Of a DNA stretch of 64,000 nucleotides, positions 34,918 through 44,369 are shown one piece after another. The notes beneath the pieces were generated by a model. The model did no database searches and was not told the DNA's origin. It saw nothing but the letters and a program-made list of their open reading frames with translations. Origin of the DNA: Methanomassiliicoccus sp. (lineage in GTDB: Archaea > Thermoplasmatota > Thermoplasmata > Methanomassiliicoccales > Methanomassiliicoccaceae). How positions within the stretch are numbered: position 1 is the first letter of the stretch; each line of letters starts with the position of its first letter. Position numbers and translations under genes: made by a program. The stretch is taken from assembly GCA_018262895.1 (NCBI GenBank), contig JADFDJ010000001.1, forward strand, positions 124,001 to 188,000, written 5' to 3'.

Positions 34918-36456
34918 ATGCATATTGGCAGAGTAGTAGGCAACAGCGTTATGGAAACGCGGTTCAGGATGAACTTCGGAGAGCCGCTGCAGGTAGGGGA
35001 GATGCTCGTCGTGGAGAACGAGACCTCCGAGGACCGTTACCTCATCAGGGTCATGGACATACTCCATGGCGCCGATTCCGATGAGAAGGACTGGCTGGTG
35101 ACCCACGCGGGCCAAGCCCTGAAGCAGGACGCGGAGATGGATGTTTTCGATCTCGAGCGCATCAAGGGCAAGCTCTACTGTGCGGGCATATCCATCCCCC
35201 TGGGCTGCATCGGGACCACCTTCCGGAAGACCAAGACCATTCCCCATCACTTCTCCAAGGTGCGCCGGACCGACATACGAGATTATGAGTTCCTAAAGGA
35301 GAGCCTTGGCGACATCCAGGTCGGCAACCTTCGCTCCGGTGACCAGGTCCTGGACTTTCCCGTGGGCATAACGGGGCAGGCCATACCGCACCACATCGGC
35401 ATCTTCGCCACCACGGGCATGGGAAAGAGCAACCTCATGAAGAACCTGGCATTGTCGTGCATGAGCATACGCAGGTACGGCTTCCTCATACTCGACCCCC
35501 ACGGCGAGTACTATGACGGCGGCGAGGCCAAGAAGAGGGGGCTCAAGCACGCAGGCCGGCCCGATTCCCTGGTGGTATTCTCCTCCAGGAAGCTGGACGG
35601 ACCGTACAACAGCCTGTTCCTCGCTTCCTCGGAGATAGAGATCGCCGACCTCCAGAACCTATACGAGTTCACCGAGCCCCAGAAGGAGTGCATGCAGTCC
35701 GCCCAGTACCGCTACGGTGAGAACTGGCTGGTGGAGCTGAACGATCGCTCGGTGGCGGCGATAAGCAAGGACCTGGGGGAGAAGTACCATGAGGGGACGA
35801 TCAACGTGATAAAGCGCCGCCTGGAGAACCTCTTCCGCCTCGATCTCGTCACCAGGGACCCCAAGCTCTCCGTCACCAAGAACATAATAGACTCCCTCCA
35901 CGACTGCAAGGTCGTCCTTGTGGACACATCCAACATGTTCGAGACCGAGGAGCTTCTCATATCCACCGTGCTGTCGCGGGCCATATTCGAGAGGAACAAG
36001 GAGCTTTACGGCGATAAGGAGAGGTTCGATAGGCTACCCCCGGTGCTCATCGCCCTGGAGGAGGCACAGCGTGTCCTCACCGAGGCCAAGGGGAGCATCT
36101 TCGCGCAGATCGCCCGGGAGGGAAGGAAGTTCAAGACCGGGCTGTGCGCGGTGTCCCAGCAGCCGAAGCTGATCGACAGCGAGATCATCTCCCAGTTCAA
36201 CACCCTCTTCGTCCTAGGCCTGGCCGACCGAAGGGACCGGGACATACTGAAGAACTCCGCCAAGCAGGACATATCCCAGCTGGAGAACGAGATACAGATG
36301 CTGATGCCGGGGGAGGCGCTGATCGCATCGCCGTTCACTCCCTTCGCGGTCCCCGTGAAGATCCACCTCTACGAGGAGTATCTGTCAAAGCTTCCTGCCA
36401 AGGGCGCGGAAAAGGTTGCGTCCACACGCACGGTCCCGGACAAGGGTTTCTACTGA
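34918..36456 (+). CDS. herA: DNA double-strand break end-resection helicase HerA
   Basis: 512-aa hexameric FtsK-like translocase. N-terminal HAS barrel (1 to about 105), then the RecA-like core: Walker A TTGMGKSN, LILDPHGEYYD, Walker B LIALEEAQRVL, and VSQQPKLID/SQFNTLFVLGLADRRDRD with the arginine-finger region. Works with NurA and Mre11-Rad50 to make 3' single-stranded ends. nurA is not in this cluster. Start set by GAGAGGT. Confidence 0.94.
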   Translation: MHIGRVVGNSVMETRFRMNFGEPLQVGEMLVVENETSEDRYLIRVMDILHGADSDEKDWLVTHAGQALKQDAEMDVFDLERIKGKLYCAGISIPLGCIGTTFRKTKTIPHHFSKVRRTDIRDYEFLKESLGDIQVGNLRSGDQVLDFPVGITGQAIPHHIGIFATTGMGKSNLMKNLALSCMSIRRYGFLILDPHGEYYDGGEAKKRGLKHAGRPDSLVVFSSRKLDGPYNSLFLASSEIEIADLQNLYEFTEPQKECMQSAQYRYGENWLVELNDRSVAAISKDLGEKYHEGTINVIKRRLENLFRLDLVTRDPKLSVTKNIIDSLHDCKVVLVDTSNMFETEELLISTVLSRAIFERNKELYGDKERFDRLPPVLIALEEAQRVLTEAKGSIFAQIAREGRKFKTGLCAVSQQPKLIDSEIISQFNTLFVLGLADRRDRDILKNSAKQDISQLENEIQMLMPGEALIASPFTPFAVPVKIHLYEEYLSKLPAKGAEKVASTRTVPDKGFY

Positions 36457-36460
36457 CGAT

Positions 36461-37687
36461 GTGAACGGGGAGGGCATCGGAACGCGAACCTCGGGCACCC
36501 GGGGAAAAAGTCTAAAGCGGAGGGTCAGCCTTCGGGGGCTCGGCGAAGGTGTCGGTCTGAAGGTCGTTCATGTGGCGGATACTCACCTGGGCTTCTCCGC
36601 TTATCGCAAGGTGTGCGAGGAGGACGGCCCTTACAAAGGTCTGAACCAGCGCGAGGTGGACACGTACCGCTCGTTCGAGGCGTTCGTGGACAAGGTCCTG
36701 GAGCTACGCCCGGACGTGGTGCTGCACAGCGGCGACCTCTTCGATACCGTGCGTCCGTCCAACCGCGCCCTGAGCTTTGCCCTGGAGCAGCTGGTGAGGC
36801 TGTCGCAGGCGAAGATACCGGTGGTGATCATCGCGGGCAACCACTCCACTCCCCGGTTGAGGGAGACGGGCAGCGCCTTCCGGCTCTTCGAGCACCTCGA
36901 GGGGATCTATCCAGTGTATCGGGGCGAGTACCAGAGGATCGTCATCGGGGACCTCACCGTCCACGCCGTGCCCCACTCCGAGGGGGAGGGGTTCAAGGAG
37001 CAGCTGCCGCTCATCCAGAGGAGCGAGGGGACGCGGTACAACATAGCCATGCTCCATGCCGGGGTGGTGGGCTTCAGCGAGTTCAAGATGAACGAGTTCA
37101 ACGAGCAGCTCGTCGACACCGGCTACCTCCGGGACGATATGGACTATATAGCCCTGGGCCACTACCACCAGCGGTACGATGTGAAGAGGAACGCCGCGTA
37201 CTCCGGTTCGACGGAGCGCTTCTCCTTCTCCGAGGCCGGCCAGCCCAAGGGCTTCTACGTCCTGGACCTGGAGACCGGGAGCAGGACCTTCCTCGAGCTC
37301 CCCACCCGCCCCATGCTGGACCTGGGCCCTGTGGACGCTCATGGGATGGACCCCGTAGCGTTGAAGGAAGAGCTGGAAGGCCTCCTTTCACAGGACCTGG
37401 AGGGCAGGATAGTGAGGCTGGTGGTGAAGAACGTGCCCCGGTCTCTTTATGTGACGGTGGACTTCAAGCGCCTACGCGACCTGGCTGCCAAGGCCGCGCA
37501 CTTCGAGCCCAGGTTCGAGGTCGTCCAGGAGGGGGTCTCGGTCCAGGTGGGCTCATCCACCCTGACCTCCCTGGAGGAGGAGTTCGTGACCTATCTGGAC
37601 CGCTATCCCATAGATAATGTTGACAAGGACGCGCTGAAGCTGTGCGGCCTTGAATACCTCAAGAGGGGGCTGGAAGGATCCGACTAA
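36461..37687 (+). CDS. mre11: DNA repair exonuclease Mre11
   Basis: Phosphodiesterase motifs are all present: VADTHLGF, HSGDLFDT, IAGNHSTP, MLHAGV and LGHYHQR, binding two manganese ions; a capping domain and Rad50-binding tail follow. The family begins right at KVVHVADTHLG. The only canonical start after the herA stop is GTG 36461, giving 32 unconserved residues; CTG 36557, with GAAGGTG just upstream, would give MKVVHVADTHLG exactly. ATG 36416 would overlap herA. Start therefore uncertain. Confidence 0.92.
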   Translation: MNGEGIGTRTSGTRGKSLKRRVSLRGLGEGVGLKVVHVADTHLGFSAYRKVCEEDGPYKGLNQREVDTYRSFEAFVDKVLELRPDVVLHSGDLFDTVRPSNRALSFALEQLVRLSQAKIPVVIIAGNHSTPRLRETGSAFRLFEHLEGIYPVYRGEYQRIVIGDLTVHAVPHSEGEGFKEQLPLIQRSEGTRYNIAMLHAGVVGFSEFKMNEFNEQLVDTGYLRDDMDYIALGHYHQRYDVKRNAAYSGSTERFSFSEAGQPKGFYVLDLETGSRTFLELPTRPMLDLGPVDAHGMDPVALKEELEGLLSQDLEGRIVRLVVKNVPRSLYVTVDFKRLRDLAAKAAHFEPRFEVVQEGVSVQVGSSTLTSLEEEFVTYLDRYPIDNVDKDALKLCGLEYLKRGLEGSD

Positions 37688-37731
37688 TCTACCTGGAGCT
37701 GCTAAACTACAGGAAGTTCAGGCATGCCAGG

Positions 37732-40089
37732 GTGGAGTTCCCCGAGGGTGTCATCGGGATCATGGGACCCAACGGGGCCGGCAAGAGCACTCTGATCGAG
37801 GCGGTCTCCTGGGCCCTCTACGGTAACCGCAGCGAGAGCCGTAGTGGCAAGGAGGGCATCAAGAGGAGCGGCGCAGGGCCCCACGAGGACTGCGCTGTCG
37901 AGCTGGAGTTCGAGCTGGGACAGGTACGCTACAGGCTCAAGCGCTCCCTGAGGGGAAAGGACCTGAAGTCCGAGGCCGAGCTCATGGCCGGTGGGGGCAT
38001 CATTGCCAAGAGCGATCGCGGGGTCACAAAGAAGATCGAGGAGATCCTGGGCATGGACCACCAGGCGTTCTTCATCTCGGTGTTCGCCCGACAGAAGGAC
38101 CTCTCGGCCCTGTCCGTGCTGACCCCTGCTGACAGGAAGAAGCTGGTGATGCGAATGCTCCAGCTGGACGTCCTTCAGGATGTGGTGGACGGGATCCGCC
38201 GGGATGTCAAGAGCGAGCGGCAGCTCCTTCAGGCGGTCAACGATCAGCTGATGACCCCGGACCGTAGGGAGCGCAAGGTCGTCCTGGCCGAGGAGATCAA
38301 GACCCTGGAGGCCCAGATCGCCGAGCTGCGCCGGGAGATGGCCGCCGCCAACGAGGCCACGAAGGTCAAGGAGTCGGAGCTGGAGGCGGCGAGAGGCAGG
38401 AGGGAGTGGCTCGGCATGAAGGAGGAGGAGCACAGACGGGTGGAGCGCCGGGCCCTGGACAAGAGGAAGGAGGTCGAGGAGGGGCGCCGGGCCCTGGAGC
38501 TTCTGGAGGGAGATGTGCGCAAGCTAAGGGAGAGGCTCACTGCCCTGCCGGCCCTGGAGCAGCAGGAGAGGGAGCTTGAGGCCTTGATCTCCCGGAAGGA
38601 GGCGATGGACGATGGCCTCGGTCGGTACGAGCGAAGGAAGGCCATAGCCCAGAACATCAATCGTATCCGAGATGAGATACGTCGGAACGACGAGGCGCGG
38701 GCGAGCGCCCGGGAGGAGAAGAGCATGCTGAAGGGGGCCCAGGACAGCCTGGTGAGGGTGACATTGACCCTGGAGTCCCTGGCCCTGACCCTCACGGAGA
38801 AGCGAGAGGCTTTGGCCCGCCTCGGGTCGGAGAGGCAGCGCCTGCAGCGAGAGACCGACGACCTGGGCACCAAGACCCGGGAGATGTCGCGCCTAGGGCC
38901 GGAGAGCATATGCCCCACCTGCGAGCGGCCTCTGGGGGAGCACCACCACCACTTGGTCTCCAAGCTGGATGAGGAGCGGTCGCAGAAGTCTGCCCAGCTC
39001 CAGCAGCTGGACAGCGAGGTCCAGGGCATCCGGGAGGAGATGGAGCAGGCCAGCCGGCGCAAGGAGCTTCTCGAGGAGAGGAGGAGGAAGCTGCAGGACG
39101 ACGTTGCCAGGGATAGGGAACTGTCCTCACGCCTAGAGACCTTTGAACATAGGTCGGTGGAACTTTCCTCCGATCTGGGCAGGGCGATGCAGGAGATCGA
39201 GTCCGTGGGCGAGGTCAGCTTCGATCCTTCGGAGCACAGGGAGGTGCGGGAGAGGATAGCTGTGCTGAGGCCCCTCGCCGAGAAGGCCAAGAAGCTGCGG
39301 GGGGAGTGCTCCAACCTTCCCGACCTAGAGTCTCGGATGGCGGAAAGGAGGTCGTCGATTGAGCTTCTTGAGAGAGAGCTGAGGGGCGCGAAGGAGGACC
39401 TCGCGGCAGTGGGATTCTCTCCCCAGGAGCTGCAATCGGCCAGGGACGCCTATGATGCCGCCTTCCATGCCCGGGAGGCCGCTTATGCGGAGGTGTCCCG
39501 CAAGGCCATGGCACTGGAGCTGGCCACCGGCCGGAGGGACGACCGCAAGGCCGCCCTAAATGAGGTCCTGGAGAAGGAGAGGGGTGTGTCCCTCCGAGCG
39601 GCCAGGGTGGAGCAGCTGGCAACCCTGGAGAGAGTGATGCTGGACTTCAAGCAGAACGTGATGGAACGAGTGGTTCCCACCCTTGGCGAAGTCTCCTCCC
39701 ATCTATTCACTGACATGACCGACTCCCGCTACGGCGGGATCGAGCTGGACGAGGACTACGAGATGCAGATATATGACGGGGGCGAAAAGTACCCGCTGAG
39801 CCGGTTCTCAGGGGGCGAGGGGGACCTTGCCAACCTTTGCCTGCGGCTGGCCATCTCCCGGCTTCTGGCCGACCGCTCCGGCAACGATATCAACTTCCTG
39901 ATCCTGGATGAGATCTTCGGCTCCCAGGACCACGTGCGCAAGAGGAACATCATGACCACCCTGAACCGCCTGGAGAAGCAGTTCCATCAGATCATCCTCA
40001 TCACGCACATCGACGATACCAAGGACCTGATGACCAATGTCATCACCATTAAGGAGCTCGAGGACGGGACCAGCACCATCGAATACTGA
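37732..40089 (+). CDS. rad50: DNA double-strand break repair ATPase Rad50
   Basis: SMC-like ATPase: Walker A MGPNGAGKST, long coiled coil (about 170-640), zinc hook ICPTCERPLG near its middle, signature FSGGEGDLANLCLRLA and Walker B INFLILDEIFG. Partner of Mre11. The conserved first strand (YLELLNYRKFRHARVEF) lies before the GTG at 37732 used here; that frame has no ATG, GTG or TTG back to a stop at 37651. ATC 37678, preceded by GAGGGGG, would give a standard start and overlap mre11 by 10 bases. Confidence 0.93.
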   Translation: MEFPEGVIGIMGPNGAGKSTLIEAVSWALYGNRSESRSGKEGIKRSGAGPHEDCAVELEFELGQVRYRLKRSLRGKDLKSEAELMAGGGIIAKSDRGVTKKIEEILGMDHQAFFISVFARQKDLSALSVLTPADRKKLVMRMLQLDVLQDVVDGIRRDVKSERQLLQAVNDQLMTPDRRERKVVLAEEIKTLEAQIAELRREMAAANEATKVKESELEAARGRREWLGMKEEEHRRVERRALDKRKEVEEGRRALELLEGDVRKLRERLTALPALEQQERELEALISRKEAMDDGLGRYERRKAIAQNINRIRDEIRRNDEARASAREEKSMLKGAQDSLVRVTLTLESLALTLTEKREALARLGSERQRLQRETDDLGTKTREMSRLGPESICPTCERPLGEHHHHLVSKLDEERSQKSAQLQQLDSEVQGIREEMEQASRRKELLEERRRKLQDDVARDRELSSRLETFEHRSVELSSDLGRAMQEIESVGEVSFDPSEHREVRERIAVLRPLAEKAKKLRGECSNLPDLESRMAERRSSIELLERELRGAKEDLAAVGFSPQELQSARDAYDAAFHAREAAYAEVSRKAMALELATGRRDDRKAALNEVLEKERGVSLRAARVEQLATLERVMLDFKQNVMERVVPTLGEVSSHLFTDMTDSRYGGIELDEDYEMQIYDGGEKYPLSRFSGGEGDLANLCLRLAISRLLADRSGNDINFLILDEIFGSQDHVRKRNIMTTLNRLEKQFHQIILITHIDDTKDLMTNVITIKELEDGTSTIEY

Positions 40090-40109
40090 AAAAGGAACGT
40101 GGGCGATCC

Positions 40110-41102
40110 TCAGAACCGCCCCAGGATCTCCTTCCTCTTCTGCTGGTACTCCTCTTCCGAGATCAGGTTCTTGTCCCGCATCTCCTTAAGCTTCACCATC
40201 CTCTCCTCAGCCTCCGCCGTGGGTATTGATGGCTGAGGGGGCGCTGCCTGGGAGGCCTGCGCTGGCTGAGATGGAGCGTAGGTCGGAGCCGGTTGCGCCA
40301 CCGGCTGAGGAGGGACGTAGACAGGTGCTGGCTGGGCCACGACCGGAGGCGCCACATAGGCTTGGACAGGAGCGGTAACATACTGAACCGCCTGCCTCCT
40401 GGAAGCGGAGAAGATGATCTCCTCGGCGATCTTGCGGACCTGGAAGGGCTTGGGTATGTTGTCCCATACGATGGCCCCGCCGGACTTCATCATCTCCCGG
40501 GGATCGTCGCTCTTGATTCCCCCCATCTCTCCCGCGGTGGCGAACATGACGTCCCCGTACCCAAGGATGCGCTCGATGAGAGGCTGCACCACCGTCACGT
40601 TCTGCACCCTGTCTATCTGGGTATCGGCGAACATTATGTTGAAGATGCCGTACTGGGTCATGATCCTGCGATCGGAGATCGCGAAGTAGGTGTGGGACCA
40701 TATCACGTACTCTATCACAAAGGCCAGCAGGCCGATGGCCATGGGGATGAAGTACACCAGGCCGTTGACGTGGACGTTAAGGACGACCAGGGCGATTATC
40801 ACCAAAGAGACCAGGCCGGCGAACATCCCCCATCTGCGGTGCACTCCTACCATGAGCACAACTAGCAGCAGCATGGCCAGCAATGCCAGGAATGTTGTCA
40901 GGTTCGACAGGTCCACGTCCTGATTGCTCTGCAAGATCGCAAGCACCCCGAACAGGGCACCGAAGACGAACAGGAGGAGCGAGCGCAGGAAGTACACCAC
41001 GATGGATGGTCTCCCCTCCCATAGGATCCTCTCACCGGTCACGAGGTGCTTTTTCGGAAACATGTGCCGCTCTCCCTCATTAGGTGCTGCATTGATCGTC
41101 AT
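40110..41102 (-). CDS. Membrane PH-domain protein with SHOCT tail
   Basis: About 330 aa. Two to four hydrophobic segments (VVYFLRSLLLFVFGALFGVL, then two pairs) and a bacterial-type PH domain (YFAISDRRIMTQYGIFN, IDRVQNVTVVQPLIERILGYGDV). A Pro/Gln/Ala-rich linker and a C-terminal SHOCT-like helix (LKEMRDKNLISEEEYQQKRKEIL) follow. Such proteins are membrane-associated with unknown roles. ATG 41102 is preferred since the TATA-like run at about 41140-41150 puts transcription near 41118; ATG 41129 is in frame. Confidence 0.82.
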   Translation of the reverse strand: MTINAAPNEGERHMFPKKHLVTGERILWEGRPSIVVYFLRSLLLFVFGALFGVLAILQSNQDVDLSNLTTFLALLAMLLLVVLMVGVHRRWGMFAGLVSLVIIALVVLNVHVNGLVYFIPMAIGLLAFVIEYVIWSHTYFAISDRRIMTQYGIFNIMFADTQIDRVQNVTVVQPLIERILGYGDVMFATAGEMGGIKSDDPREMMKSGGAIVWDNIPKPFQVRKIAEEIIFSASRRQAVQYVTAPVQAYVAPPVVAQPAPVYVPPQPVAQPAPTYAPSQPAQASQAAPPQPSIPTAEAEERMVKLKEMRDKNLISEEEYQQKRKEILGRF

Positions 41103-41165
41103 GTTATTCCCCAGTATAGACTGGACCATATTCTCCTGGCAGTATATTTACCATCTTGTCCTGCT

Positions 41166-42167
41166 TCAATCCCCCCACACAGTGTCCAGGTCCACATGCC
41201 GCCTCACCACGTCGGCGATCTGGGATATCTTGGCATCGTCCTCGGGGTCGATGCGGGCGATCAGATGCTCTATCATCTCCGCCGCCTCCATGGTGTTATG
41301 GCGTGTCACCAGGATAGGTACGCCCACCTCAAATGCCTTGGTCATCACCGTCTTGGACGGGAACATGCCGCCGGTCAGCACCAGGCAGGAGGTATCGGTG
41401 GACAGGGCGGCCATCTGGATATCGGTGCGGTCACCGCCAGTGATTATCGCCTTGCGCGATACCCGGCGCATGTGCAGCATCGCCGTCTCTATGGTCATGG
41501 CGCCTATCATGACCCTCTCCACCATCTCGTCCATTCCCCTGTCGCCGTTGATGACATCCGCCCCGATGGCCTCTGCCACCTCGCTGACCCGGAATGCCCG
41601 AAGTTCCTTGACCGGGGGGATCGAGCCCAGCACACGGATGCCACGCCTCTCCAGGAGCTTTCCCATCCTCATGTCCTCGACCTGGTTGAGCACCACGCCT
41701 CGGAAATGCACGGGGTACTGGTCCATCAGCCGCCGGAGCATGCATATCTTGTCAAGGGCGGATATCTGGGCCGATGACACCAGCACCACCTGGGCGTCCA
41801 TGGCCTGGGCGATGGCCATCCCCGAGACCGAGCCCAGGCAGCCGGTCGTTATGTCCCGCGTTCCCTCGACCAGCATGGCCTCTGCTCCCTCCTTGACCTT
41901 ACCGTAGGCCTTCAGAACGTCCTCCATGCCCACTGGCTGATAGATATCATATACCAGGGGGCATAGTTCCTCCTCGTCGAACGGCAGGCGCAGCGCCCTT
42001 TTCATGAGGAGGGCGTCCTGATCGATCACCTTGCCGTCAACGTTCATCACGACCTCTTTGAACGGCTTGAAGTATCCCACCTTGACGGGGCAGTTCTTGG
42101 CCAGCCCTAGGGTCACCATGCTCTTGCCAGACCTCTCCACCACGGAACTTAGAAACAGGGTCTTCAT
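41166..42167 (-). CDS. BioD-like / DRTGG-domain protein (phosphotransacetylase N-terminus-like)
   Basis: About 333 aa. N-terminal dethiobiotin-synthetase-like P-loop domain (SSVVERSGKSMVTLGLA; LVEGTRDITTG) and a C-terminal DRTGG-type domain (ITGGDRTDIQMAAL). This is the regulatory N-terminal part of long phosphotransacetylases, here free-standing. Its ATG overlaps the stop of the upstream acyl-CoA synthetase gene, so it may regulate that enzyme. ATG 42167 has GGTGAGC upstream. Confidence 0.82.
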   Translation of the reverse strand: MKTLFLSSVVERSGKSMVTLGLAKNCPVKVGYFKPFKEVVMNVDGKVIDQDALLMKRALRLPFDEEELCPLVYDIYQPVGMEDVLKAYGKVKEGAEAMLVEGTRDITTGCLGSVSGMAIAQAMDAQVVLVSSAQISALDKICMLRRLMDQYPVHFRGVVLNQVEDMRMGKLLERRGIRVLGSIPPVKELRAFRVSEVAEAIGADVINGDRGMDEMVERVMIGAMTIETAMLHMRRVSRKAIITGGDRTDIQMAALSTDTSCLVLTGGMFPSKTVMTKAFEVGVPILVTRHNTMEAAEMIEHLIARIDPEDDAKISQIADVVRRHVDLDTVWGD

Positions 42168-44314
42168 CAGCTCACCCTCTTGATGGTCACCAGCGCATCC
42201 ACCGCGCCGCAACCTTGACCCTCGTCACCCACCATGACGGGGTTTATCTCGAACTCGGTTATCTCCGGAAAGTCCAGGGCGATCTGGGCCACACCGAAAA
42301 TGATGCTCTTGAGCGCAGTTATGTCTGCAGGACGCCGGCCCCGGGCACCGGTCAATATGGGGTATGCCTTGATTGAGCGAATCATCTCGTCCACGCTCTC
42401 CTCCGTGAGAGGCACCACGCGGTGGCTGACGTCCTTCATTATCTCCACGAATATCCCGCCCAGACCGAACGTCATCACCGGCCCGAAGGTCTCGTCGCGG
42501 ACCATTCCCACGATGACCTCCCGACCGCTGAACATCTTCTCCACGGTGACGCCGTCTATCCGCGCCATGGGCATGCGCGAGCGAACCTGGGACATCATGA
42601 GCTGGTAGCTGCGGCGGACCTCGTCATCGCTGCGCAGGTTGACCGCCACGCCTCCCACATCGGTCTTATGGGCTATGTCCGGGGAGGATACCTTCATGAC
42701 TACGGGGTAGCCGATTACATGGGCAAGCTTCACCGCCTCATCGGCGGTGCGGGCCTCGCCTTCAGGAGGGACGGGCATTCCGTAGGCCATCAGGATCTCT
42801 TTGCCCTCGCTCTCGCTGAGAGCGGTCCGGCCTTGGGCCCTCACCCGGTCAAGAAGCCTTCTCACTGCCGCCTGGTCCCCCTGGACCGGCGTTGCATCGT
42901 GCTCGGCCTTGCGGTCCCGCATCTCCCTGTAGTCGACCATCGCTGCCAGGGCCCGAACAGCGCGGTCCGGCGACTGGTAGCTGGGCACACCGGCCTCCAT
43001 GAGTATGCGGGAGCCCTCGGCCACGTCCTCACCGCCCACGAACGCCGTGGCCACCGGTACCCGGGCGGTGCCGGAGAAGGAAGCGATGGTTCTCGCCACG
43101 CTGGTCACGTCCAGCATGTCGGTTGGCGCCAGCATCGCCAGGACCATATGGACATGGGGGTCCTCCATCACGGTGTTGATGGCGTGCTCGAAGCGGGCGG
43201 AGTCAGCGTCCCCGATGACGTCCACGGGGTTGTACAAACCCGCCTCCTCCGGCAGGGCCGAGGCCAGCCTCTCCACCGTTTCCTTGGTGAAGGACGCCAG
43301 GGATATGCCGTGATCGGAGACCGCGTCCGCTGCGAGCACTCCCAGGCCTCCGGCGTTGGTAACTATGGCCAACCCATCCCCCTGAGGGAGTGAGAGCGTT
43401 CCGAAGGCCTGGAGCAGGTCGAAGAGCTCATCGATTGTGTCCACGCGCATCACACCCGACTGCGCCAGGGCGGCCTCGTAGACCTGGTCGCTGCCCGACA
43501 GAGCCCCGGTGTGCGAAGAGGTCGCCTTCGCCCCGAAGGCGGTGCGGCCTGCCTTGAGGGCGATCACGGGCTTCTCCCGCGTCACCGCCCTAGCCGCCCT
43601 CATGAACTCCTGGCCCCGGGCCATGCCTTCGATGTACATGCCGATGACCTTGGTGCCCTCATCGTCCTTTAGATAGGTCATCAGGTCCGCCTCATCAATG
43701 TCCAGCTTGTTCCCTACGGACACGAACTTGGAGAAGCCTATCCTGGTCGCCCGGGCCCAGTCCAGCACCACCGAGCAGATGGCCCCGGACTGCGAGGTGA
43801 TGGCCACCGACCCCTCCTTCGGGTAGTCATTGGTGAAGGTGGCGTTCATGGCGTTGGATGTGCTTATGACCCCCAGGCAGTTGGGGCCGAGCACGCGGAT
43901 GCCGTGCTTGCGGGCTATCTCCCCCACCTGTTGTTCCAGCTCTGCGCCCTTCCTGCCGGTCTCCTTGAACCCGGCGGTGATGACCACAGCCACCTTCACT
44001 CCCTTCTCTCCTGCGTCCTCCATGACCTGGGGAACGGCATGGTTGGGCACGGTGATGACCGCCATCTCCACCTCTCCCGGTATCGAGGAAACGTCCGGAA
44101 ATGTCCTCAGACCGAGGATGCTGTCCGCCTTGGGGTTCACCGGGTACAGCGCCCCGCGGTAGCCGGAATCGATTATGTTCCTGAGAACCACATGACCGAT
44201 CTTGCCCTCCGACCTTGAGGCCCCCACCACCGCAATGGATGAGGCCTCGAACAGCTCCCTTAACCCTCCGACCGGTCCCACGTCCACGGTATCGTCATAG
44301 ATGGGCTTTATCAT
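42167..44314 (-). CDS. ADP-forming acetate/acyl-CoA synthetase, fused alpha-beta
   Basis: 715 aa. Alpha part (1 to about 460): CoA-binding IAVVGASRSEGKIGHVV, SITSQSGAICS, and the phospho-His in SSHTGALSGSD. Beta part (about 490-715): ATP-grasp domain with PVVMKVSSPDIAHKTDVGGVAVNL and a second conserved His. Converts acyl-CoA, ADP and phosphate to acid, CoA and ATP, a typical archaeal energy-conserving enzyme. Substrate not determinable. Confidence 0.93.
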   Translation of the reverse strand: MIKPIYDDTVDVGPVGGLRELFEASSIAVVGASRSEGKIGHVVLRNIIDSGYRGALYPVNPKADSILGLRTFPDVSSIPGEVEMAVITVPNHAVPQVMEDAGEKGVKVAVVITAGFKETGRKGAELEQQVGEIARKHGIRVLGPNCLGVISTSNAMNATFTNDYPKEGSVAITSQSGAICSVVLDWARATRIGFSKFVSVGNKLDIDEADLMTYLKDDEGTKVIGMYIEGMARGQEFMRAARAVTREKPVIALKAGRTAFGAKATSSHTGALSGSDQVYEAALAQSGVMRVDTIDELFDLLQAFGTLSLPQGDGLAIVTNAGGLGVLAADAVSDHGISLASFTKETVERLASALPEEAGLYNPVDVIGDADSARFEHAINTVMEDPHVHMVLAMLAPTDMLDVTSVARTIASFSGTARVPVATAFVGGEDVAEGSRILMEAGVPSYQSPDRAVRALAAMVDYREMRDRKAEHDATPVQGDQAAVRRLLDRVRAQGRTALSESEGKEILMAYGMPVPPEGEARTADEAVKLAHVIGYPVVMKVSSPDIAHKTDVGGVAVNLRSDDEVRRSYQLMMSQVRSRMPMARIDGVTVEKMFSGREVIVGMVRDETFGPVMTFGLGGIFVEIMKDVSHRVVPLTEESVDEMIRSIKAYPILTGARGRRPADITALKSIIFGVAQIALDFPEITEFEINPVMVGDEGQGCGAVDALVTIKRVS

Positions 44315-44369
44315 TTTGGGCCCTTGCCCGCCACGGATGCCAGGTGACGGCGCCAGAACGCCTATGGCC

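Noticed and set aside
38244-39314. Long open frame antisense to rad50 (minus strand)
   Set aside because: It mirrors the coiled-coil codons of rad50 in a high-GC gene, giving Ser/Arg-rich low-complexity protein with no domain.
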